Made by a program: the position numbers and the translations under genes. From an uncultured Paracoccaceae bacterium (lineage in GTDB: Bacteria; Pseudomonadota; Alphaproteobacteria; Rhodobacterales; Rhodobacteraceae), in the NCBI GenBank assembly GCA_905182355.1, contig CAJJBH010000020.1, positions 1-64,000 on the forward strand: a DNA stretch of 64,000 nt. Reading direction: 5' to 3'. The notes beneath the pieces are model-generated. The model was not told the DNA's origin. It did not search any database and saw only the letters and a program-made list of their open reading frames with translations. Of the stretch, positions 58,841 through 64,000 are shown piece after piece; position 1 is the first letter of the stretch; each line of letters begins with the position of its first letter.

Positions 58841-59089
58841 ATGTTAGATCAGACCAAGTCTTTGAAGTTTTCTGAGCACGATTTAGAGGTTATTGAAGAG
58901 GCTCTTTTTACCCAGGAAAAAATCCTTTCTGTGCAAAGTCGCGCCGGTGGCAACGGTGCCAAGACACGCCTGAACAAGTTGCAAGGCTTGTTGCAGCGCA
59001 TCCGTCTTCAACGTGTTCACAGAACGGATCAAAAGTCAGGTCACCGCATCGGCCTTTGGGGACAGTTCACCCGTATGTTAAGTTGCTAG
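58841..59089 (+). CDS. Small conserved-looking hypothetical protein (82 aa)
   Basis: 82 residues: an amphipathic helical N-terminus (KFSEHDLEVIEEALFTQEKI), a Gly-rich turn (QSRAGGNGAKTRLNKLQGLL), and a basic C-terminus. AAAGGA lies ahead of ATG 58841. A strong bidirectional terminator follows 30 bases later, which supports a real gene. No domain recognised. Confidence 0.65.
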   Translation: MLDQTKSLKFSEHDLEVIEEALFTQEKILSVQSRAGGNGAKTRLNKLQGLLQRIRLQRVHRTDQKSGHRIGLWGQFTRMLSC

Positions 59090-59118
59090 CCCTCCCAACA
59101 ACAGGGTTCTTCACGAAA

Positions 59119-59147
59119 AACGCCGCCCCTTTAAAAAGGGCGGCGTT
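59119..59147. terminator. Bidirectional intrinsic terminator
   Basis: AACGCCGCCCCTTT and AAAGGGCGGCGTT form a G/C-rich stem with one bulged C and a 2-base loop, with T-runs on both strands (TTTTC on plus, GAAAAA giving T5 on minus). It stops the small gene at 58841 and the yebC gene, which ends at 59176. Confidence 0.85.
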
Positions 59148-59175
59148 TTCTATTTCATACTGGAAATCGAAGGTG

Positions 59176-59916
59176 TTACAGTTGTTCCATCACTTCATCG
59201 CTTGCTTCAAAATTGGTTGTGACGCGCTGAACGTCATCATCATCTTCAAGCGCATCGATCAGGCGCATCAGTTTTTCCATCGCCTCTAAATCCATCTCGG
59301 TTGTGATGGTGGGTCTCCAAATCAACTTTGTTGAATCGGATTCACCCAAATCAGCTTCGAGGGCGTTTGATACATCATTCAAATCGGTATCGGCACACCA
59401 GATCACGTGATCTTCTTCTGAGCTTTCAACGTCTTCGGCACCCGCCTCGATTGCGGCCATCATCACCGTATCAGCATCGCCAACGCTCAAAGGATAGGTC
59501 ACAGCACCTTTGCGGTCGAACATGAACCCAACGCTGCCAGTCTCCCCCAGATTACCACCACATTTGGTGAAGGTTGAGCGCACAGTTGATGCTGTACGGT
59601 TCCGGTTGTCGGTCATCGCTTCGACAATCACAGCCACACCATTGGGGCCATAACCTTCATAACGGATTTCTTCGTAATCTTCGCCTTCGCCCACTTGGGA
59701 TTTCTTGATCGCGCGATCAATAACCTCTTTAGGGACAGAACTTGATTTGGCTTCTTTAACCGCCATGCGCAGACGCGGATTTTTATCCGGATCAGGATCG
59801 CCCATTTTGGCGGCAACAGTGATCTCTTTCGCCATCTTGGAAAACAGCTTAGCGCGCAGTTTGTCCTGACGCCCTTTGCGGTGTTGAATATTAGCCCATT
59901 TTGAGTGGCCTGCCAT
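59176..59916 (-). CDS. yebC: YebC/PmpR-family DNA-binding/translation regulator
   Basis: 246 residues. The conserved N-terminus [20 protein letters not shown] (the KWANIQHRK motif) and [20 protein letters not shown] are diagnostic. The second and third domains follow ([20 protein letters not shown] and [16 protein letters not shown]). Members act as transcription regulators and, in recent work, relieve ribosome stalling at proline runs. Single gene ended by a bidirectional terminator. Confidence 0.95.
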   Translation of the reverse strand: MAGHSKWANIQHRKGRQDKLRAKLFSKMAKEITVAAKMGDPDPDKNPRLRMAVKEAKSSSVPKEVIDRAIKKSQVGEGEDYEEIRYEGYGPNGVAVIVEAMTDNRNRTASTVRSTFTKCGGNLGETGSVGFMFDRKGAVTYPLSVGDADTVMMAAIEAGAEDVESSEEDHVIWCADTDLNDVSNALEADLGESDSTKLIWRPTITTEMDLEAMEKLMRLIDALEDDDDVQRVTTNFEASDEVMEQL

Positions 59917-60384
59917 CGGAGCCTCCAGCGTTATTTACAGAATTATCTTTGGGAAATACTATAGTTCACCCGACGGCCATAGGGCAAGCCCGCAGGTCCA
60001 ATCACATTTTGGTTTAAAGTGTATTACGTCCAAATATGCGCAGTCTTTCTTCACCGTTCGCTAGCGATTTTTTAACTAAGTAAGCTAAGTACGAAACCAA
60101 TTAGCGACAGCACGATTTCCATACCCCAATTCTGAATTGTTCAAGCAATGTGAGCGTTTAGAGTTATAGGCCATCCTGCCAATAATATGTGAATATGCGA
60201 GGCTCTGCCTCGCGCTCCGGAATACTTACGGCCAAAAGAAACTATAAGAATTAAAATTCTCTTGACCAGAAACACTCAGGGAACACGCTTGTATACGAGG
60301 GCAGAGCCCCGGTGTTTTATCAAACCGACAGACAGCTTAAAAATGGTACTGGCCCCCATCTAACCCACCGCCTAATGTGCCCAA
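59917..60384. other. Long gap between yebC and the SLC13 gene
   Basis: About 470 bases. The first 270 bases contain no gene or motif I can support. From about 60196 the dispersed repeat (separate entry) fills most of the rest, and the last 70 bases hold the promoter region of the SLC13 gene. Confidence 0.4.
60196..60314 (+). repeat. Dispersed intergenic repeat, copy 3
   Basis: Contains GCGAGGCTCTGCCTCGCGCT, itself a palindrome (GCGAGGC / GCCTCGC), then CTTACGGCCAAAAGAAA and, after an A/T-rich stretch, the degenerate returning arm TTCTCTTGACCAGAAACACT. A closing CGAGGGCAGAGCCCCGG at about 60296-60312 inverts the opening CTCTGCC block. The same order (GAGGCTCTGCCTCG, then TTACGGCCAAAAGAA) as copy 1 at 7834 defines the family. 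Confidence 0.7.
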
Positions 60385-62157
60385 ATGAGCACAGATCAAA
60401 TCATCCTATTCTCTCTTTTTGGCGCCGTCTTCGGTTTGTTACTTTGGGGCCGGTTGCGTTACGATATCGTCGCTTTCTCGGCCTTGATGGTTGGTGTTGT
60501 CCTTGGTGTTGTCCCACAAAAAGACGCATTTTCCGGCTTTGGCCATCCAGCGACATTGGTTGTCGCATTGGTCCTTGTGGTTTCCGCGGGTTTGGTGCGT
60601 TCTGGTGCAGTCTTCTTGATCACCCGCACACTCGTCGATGCAAGCCGCTCGCTTGGCGCGCACATCACGCTGATGGGTGCAATTGGCGGAGTGCTATCCG
60701 CATTCATGAACAACGTCGCAGCCCTTGCCTTGTTGATGCCGGTGGACGTGCAAACCGCACGCAAGGCGGGTCGCAACCCTGGGCTTTCGCTGATGCCACT
60801 TAGCTTTGCTACCATCCTTGGTGGGATGGTCACGTTGATCGGGACGCCGCCAAATATTATCATCGCAGCGATCCGCGAAGAAAGCCTTGGCGCGCCGTTC
60901 AAGATGTTTGATTTCGCCCCTGTTGGGGGGATCGCAGCCATCGCTGGTTTGACTTTTGTTGCCCTTGTTGGTTGGCGTTTGATACCCCCGCGTGACGACG
61001 AAGGATCAGCGTCCGAAGAGCTTGCCCAATACATCGCCGAGCTAACGGTTCCCGAAGGCTGCAAGCAAATTGGCAAACGCCTTTCGGAACTTGAGGACGA
61101 AGCAGAAAAAACAGATGTCGCAATCCTTGGTCTGATCCGCGATGGCAACCGCCGCTACGGTCAGGCGCGCAACACAGCCCTGAAGGCAGGTGATGCACTG
61201 GTCCTTGAAGCCACCCCAGATGCGTTGGACGAATTTAGAGCCGCCCTGAATTTGGCGTTGTCCGACGTTGAACGCACCGAGCAGTTGCATGCTGCAGGCG
61301 AAGGGGTCGAGGTGATTGAGGTGGTTGTAACAGAGAACAGCCGTTTGGTTGGACGCACAGCGCAAATAGTTGGGCTTGCTTGGCGTCGCAGCACTGTTTT
61401 GATGGGCATCTCACGCGGTGGCAAACGCATTTCAAACCAAGTGCGCAAAACCCCCATTTTGGCGGGTGACATTCTATTGCTGTTGGTCCCGCGTGACAAA
61501 GGCAGCGACGTCACAGAATGGCTTGGCTGCCTGGCCCTTGCTGATCGTGGACTGGCCGTCACCGAGAACAGCAAAGTATGGCTCGCCATTGGGATGTTTG
61601 CCGGGGCCGTGATAGCCGCCAGCCTTGGCTTGATCTATCTTCCTGTTGCTTTGGGCCTTGTTGTCATTGCCTATGTTTTGACCCGTATTGTGCCCTTGTC
61701 CGAACTTTATACCCACATTGAATGGCCCGTTATTGTGTTGTTGGGGTCCATGATCCCACTGGGCGCAGCACTTGAGACCTCAGGTGGTACTGAGCTGATT
61801 TCAGGCGCTTTGCTTGGATGGACTGCGGGTATGCCAGCGTGGGCTGTATTGACGATCCTGATGATTGTCACGATGACCCTGTCTGATGTTTTGAACAATA
61901 CCGCGACAACGATTGTGGCAGCCCCTGTTGCAATCCAGATGGCGCAAACTTTAGGTGTGTCCCCTGATCCGTTTTTGATGGCTGTTGCAGTGGCAGCATC
62001 GTCGGCGTTCCTGACCCCGATTGGCCACAAAAATAATACGCTGATCCTTGGGCCCGGTGGCTATTCCTTTGGGGATTACTGGCGCATGGGTCTGCCGCTA
62101 GAGATCATAGTCGTTGCTGTTTCGATCCCCGCAATCCTTATGTTTTGGCCGCTTTAA
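60385..62157 (+). CDS. SLC13/DASS-type permease with two TrkA-C domains
   Basis: 590 residues. Two membrane halves flank two TrkA-C (RCK-C) domains, at about residues 205-290 (TVPEGCKQIGKRLSELEDEA, DALVLEA) and 300-385 (VVVTENSRLVGRTAQIVGLA). Hairpin motifs: FMNNVAALALLMPV and LIGTPPNIIIAAI in the first half, SDVLNNTATTIVAAPVAIQM and AFLTPIGHKNNTLILGPGGY in the second, as in Na+-coupled anion transporters. The substrate may be sulfate, a carboxylate or another anion. Start ATG 60385 lacks a strong ribosome site. Confidence 0.9.
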   Translation: MSTDQIILFSLFGAVFGLLLWGRLRYDIVAFSALMVGVVLGVVPQKDAFSGFGHPATLVVALVLVVSAGLVRSGAVFLITRTLVDASRSLGAHITLMGAIGGVLSAFMNNVAALALLMPVDVQTARKAGRNPGLSLMPLSFATILGGMVTLIGTPPNIIIAAIREESLGAPFKMFDFAPVGGIAAIAGLTFVALVGWRLIPPRDDEGSASEELAQYIAELTVPEGCKQIGKRLSELEDEAEKTDVAILGLIRDGNRRYGQARNTALKAGDALVLEATPDALDEFRAALNLALSDVERTEQLHAAGEGVEVIEVVVTENSRLVGRTAQIVGLAWRRSTVLMGISRGGKRISNQVRKTPILAGDILLLLVPRDKGSDVTEWLGCLALADRGLAVTENSKVWLAIGMFAGAVIAASLGLIYLPVALGLVVIAYVLTRIVPLSELYTHIEWPVIVLLGSMIPLGAALETSGGTELISGALLGWTAGMPAWAVLTILMIVTMTLSDVLNNTATTIVAAPVAIQMAQTLGVSPDPFLMAVAVAASSAFLTPIGHKNNTLILGPGGYSFGDYWRMGLPLEIIVVAVSIPAILMFWPL

Positions 62158-62309
62158 GAAGCACCTTATGCTTGCTTAAATACCTACGCCCCGTCTAGAT
62201 TGAAAATTAGTGAAGGTGACGGAACCTTTAAACTTATCCCTTGTGGTATAGTCGAATTTTGCCGCCCCATCTTTCGTGATTTGGTGTCGCAGAACATAAG
62301 GAAATCGTT

Positions 62310-63968
62310 ATGGATCAAGCAGATGCAATCATTGTTGGAGGCGGCCTTGCGGGTCTAACAGCCGCTGCGGAATTGGCGGATCTCGGAAAATCAGTCATCA
62401 TTTTGGATCAAGAGCCGCGCAGTTTCTTAGGCGGTCAGGCCTTTTGGTCGTTGGGCGGGTTGTTCATGGTCGATACACCCGAACAACGGCGCATGGGGAT
62501 CAAAGACAGCCCCGAACTTGCGATGCGCGACTGGATGGGGTCAGCCCAGTTTGATCGCCCCGAAGATGCAATGCCGCGCAAATGGGCCGAAGCGTATTTA
62601 GACTTTGCGGCAGGGGATATGCGGCCATGGTTACACGAGATGGGACTGCGGTGGTTTCCTATCGTGGGATGGGCTGAACGCGGTGGGTCATACGCGGACG
62701 GACACGGCAATTCGGCTCCACGGTTTCACCTAACTTGGGGTACTGGCGAGGGCATCATCAAACACTTTGTACGCCGCTGTTTGGAACATGAAAAGACAGG
62801 TCTGATTACATTCAAATTCCGCCATCAGGCCGACCGGATCGAGATGGAAAATGGGGCTGCCAAGGGTGTTTCCGGTACGGTTCTGGTAGAAGACAATTCC
62901 TTGCGTGGCCAAAAAACAAACCGCGACGTCGCGGACGAATTTAGCCTGCGTTCCCAATCCGTTATCGTCACGTCCGGCGGCATTGGTGGCAACTTCGAAA
63001 TGGTACGCAAGGCCTGGCCAACCGACCGTTTGGGCCCTGCCCCAAAGGAGATGATCGCAGGTGTTCCTGCCCACGTAGATGGACGCATGATCGCCATTTC
63101 TGAAGCGGCGGGTGGCCACGTGATTAACGGCGACAGAATGTGGCACTATACCGAGGGCGTAAAGAACTGGGATCCGATCTGGCCCGCGCACGGTATTCGC
63201 ATTTTGCCAGGCCCATCATCCATGTGGTTCGATGCTGTCGGCAATCGGTTTGCCCCCCCGAATTTACCCGGGTTTGACAGCATGTCGACACTGCGCGAAA
63301 TTTTGGCCACAGGCTATGATTACAGCTGGTTTGTTTTGTCCCAGAAGATCATCGAAAAGGAGTTTGCGCTTTCGGGATCGGAGCAGAATCCAGACCTCAC
63401 ATCCGGCAAATGGCTTGAGGTGATCAAGGCGCGTTTATTGTCTGGTGGCGGTGCCCCCAAACCAGTCCAAGCGTTTATGGATAAGGGCGAAAATTTCGTT
63501 GTGGCCCAAACGCTTGAAGAGTTGGTCTCGGGTATGAACAGGGTTGGCGACGGTGACCTGATTAAGATCGAGAAACTGCGCGACCAGATTGAATCTCGTG
63601 ACGCGCAGATGGACAATAACTTCACCAAAGACGCCCAAGTTATGGCGATCCACGCCGCCCGAAATTACAAAGGGGATCGCCTGGTCCGCACGGCAAAACC
63701 GCACAAGATTTTGGACCCAAAAAACGGGCCATTGATTGCGGTTAAACTGAACATTCTAACCCGTAAAACACTGGGTGGTTTGCACACGGACTTGGACAGC
63801 CGCATGATCGGTGCGGACGGCGAAATCGTCCAAGGTTTGTTTGCCGCGGGCGAAGTCGCGGGCTTTGGAGGTGGCGGATATCATGGGTACAATGCGCTGG
63901 AAGGAACATTTCTTGGCGGATGCATTTTCTCTGGTCGAAATGCAGGGCGATCCAAATCGATTGCTTAA
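62310..63968 (+). CDS. FAD-binding dehydrogenase (ketosteroid dehydrogenase/fumarate-reductase-like)
   Basis: 552 residues. N-terminal FAD fold: MDQADAIIVGGGLAGLTAAA (G-x-G-x-x-G) and ILDQEPRSFLGGQAFWSLGG. The C-terminus has GGLHTDLDSRMIG and GLFAAGEVAGFGGGGYHGYN, then GTFLGGCIFSGRNAGR, matching the KstD/flavocytochrome c group whose long C-terminal FAD motif G-G-G-Y-x-G is visible. Annotated in relatives simply as FAD-binding dehydrogenase; substrate not known. AAGGAAATCGTT precedes ATG 62310. Confidence 0.9.
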   Translation: MDQADAIIVGGGLAGLTAAAELADLGKSVIILDQEPRSFLGGQAFWSLGGLFMVDTPEQRRMGIKDSPELAMRDWMGSAQFDRPEDAMPRKWAEAYLDFAAGDMRPWLHEMGLRWFPIVGWAERGGSYADGHGNSAPRFHLTWGTGEGIIKHFVRRCLEHEKTGLITFKFRHQADRIEMENGAAKGVSGTVLVEDNSLRGQKTNRDVADEFSLRSQSVIVTSGGIGGNFEMVRKAWPTDRLGPAPKEMIAGVPAHVDGRMIAISEAAGGHVINGDRMWHYTEGVKNWDPIWPAHGIRILPGPSSMWFDAVGNRFAPPNLPGFDSMSTLREILATGYDYSWFVLSQKIIEKEFALSGSEQNPDLTSGKWLEVIKARLLSGGGAPKPVQAFMDKGENFVVAQTLEELVSGMNRVGDGDLIKIEKLRDQIESRDAQMDNNFTKDAQVMAIHAARNYKGDRLVRTAKPHKILDPKNGPLIAVKLNILTRKTLGGLHTDLDSRMIGADGEIVQGLFAAGEVAGFGGGGYHGYNALEGTFLGGCIFSGRNAGRSKSIA

Positions 63969-64000
63969 GATCGAACGCTGGAGTTAATGCATCGTGCGCT

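Overview
The window looks like a chromosomal piece of a marine alphaproteobacterium of the Rhodobacteraceae (Roseobacter group), of moderate G+C by eye. The evidence is the short alphaproteobacterial ProS, HdaA, tandem DUF1194 proteins, a propionyl-CoA carboxylase cluster with an ScfR/PccR-type regulator, a choline-sulfate/choline (bet) cluster and a CtrA-type box. I found no tRNA, rRNA, CRISPR array, prophage or intact insertion sequence.

Layout. 1-75: 5' end of thyA on the minus strand. 0.3-2.8 kb: a TbpB-like surface lipoprotein gene, broken by two frameshifts, overlapping a Slam-like TPR/beta-barrel protein. 2.8-4.8 kb: glyoxalase plus two coupled DUF1194 proteins. 4.8-7.8 kb: MarR, SdhE and XRE genes, then an aspartate aminotransferase and two small genes. 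8-16.3 kb: accessory region with a MATE pump, a decayed acyltransferase, two alpha/beta hydrolases, kynA, an interrupted lipase and an AhpD-like protein. 16.5-18.5 kb: parE. 18.5-24.1 kb: accessory genes, several broken (post-parE membrane protein, L,D-transpeptidase, RTX-like protein). 24.2-36.8 kb: mostly core genes (lolD, lolC/E, proS, AI-2E permease, hdaA, ppk-ppx behind a Pho box, nuclease, DjlA-like, GNAT, VOC). 36.8-49.7 kb: methylmalonyl-CoA mutase, sulfotransferase-like, DUF4174, pccA, a string of tiny lipoproteins and hypotheticals, pccB, an MFS exporter and the ScfR regulator. 50.5-57.1 kb: betA, betB, betT-like, betC, betI. 57-64 kb: transporters, yebC, an SLC13 permease and a FAD dehydrogenase.

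How genes work together. PccA and PccB carboxylate propionyl-CoA and Mcm converts (R)-methylmalonyl-CoA to succinyl-CoA; the epimerase is not in this window. The ScfR-family regulator and TTTGCAAA-type repeats in front of pccB and of its own gene give the control circuit. BetC releases choline from choline-O-sulfate, and BetA and BetB oxidise it to glycine betaine under TetR-type BetI. Ppk and Ppx make and degrade polyphosphate, and the Pho box implies phosphate control.

A pattern worth noting: six genes carry frameshifts or in-frame stops, all accessory or surface genes, while housekeeping genes read cleanly. Several lesions sit at short homopolymers, so both real gene decay and sequence error must be considered. 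No strong candidate for a wholly new system was found; the most informative items are the Slam/lipoprotein pair, the operator arrays, the tiny lipoproteins of the pcc cluster and the dispersed repeat family.
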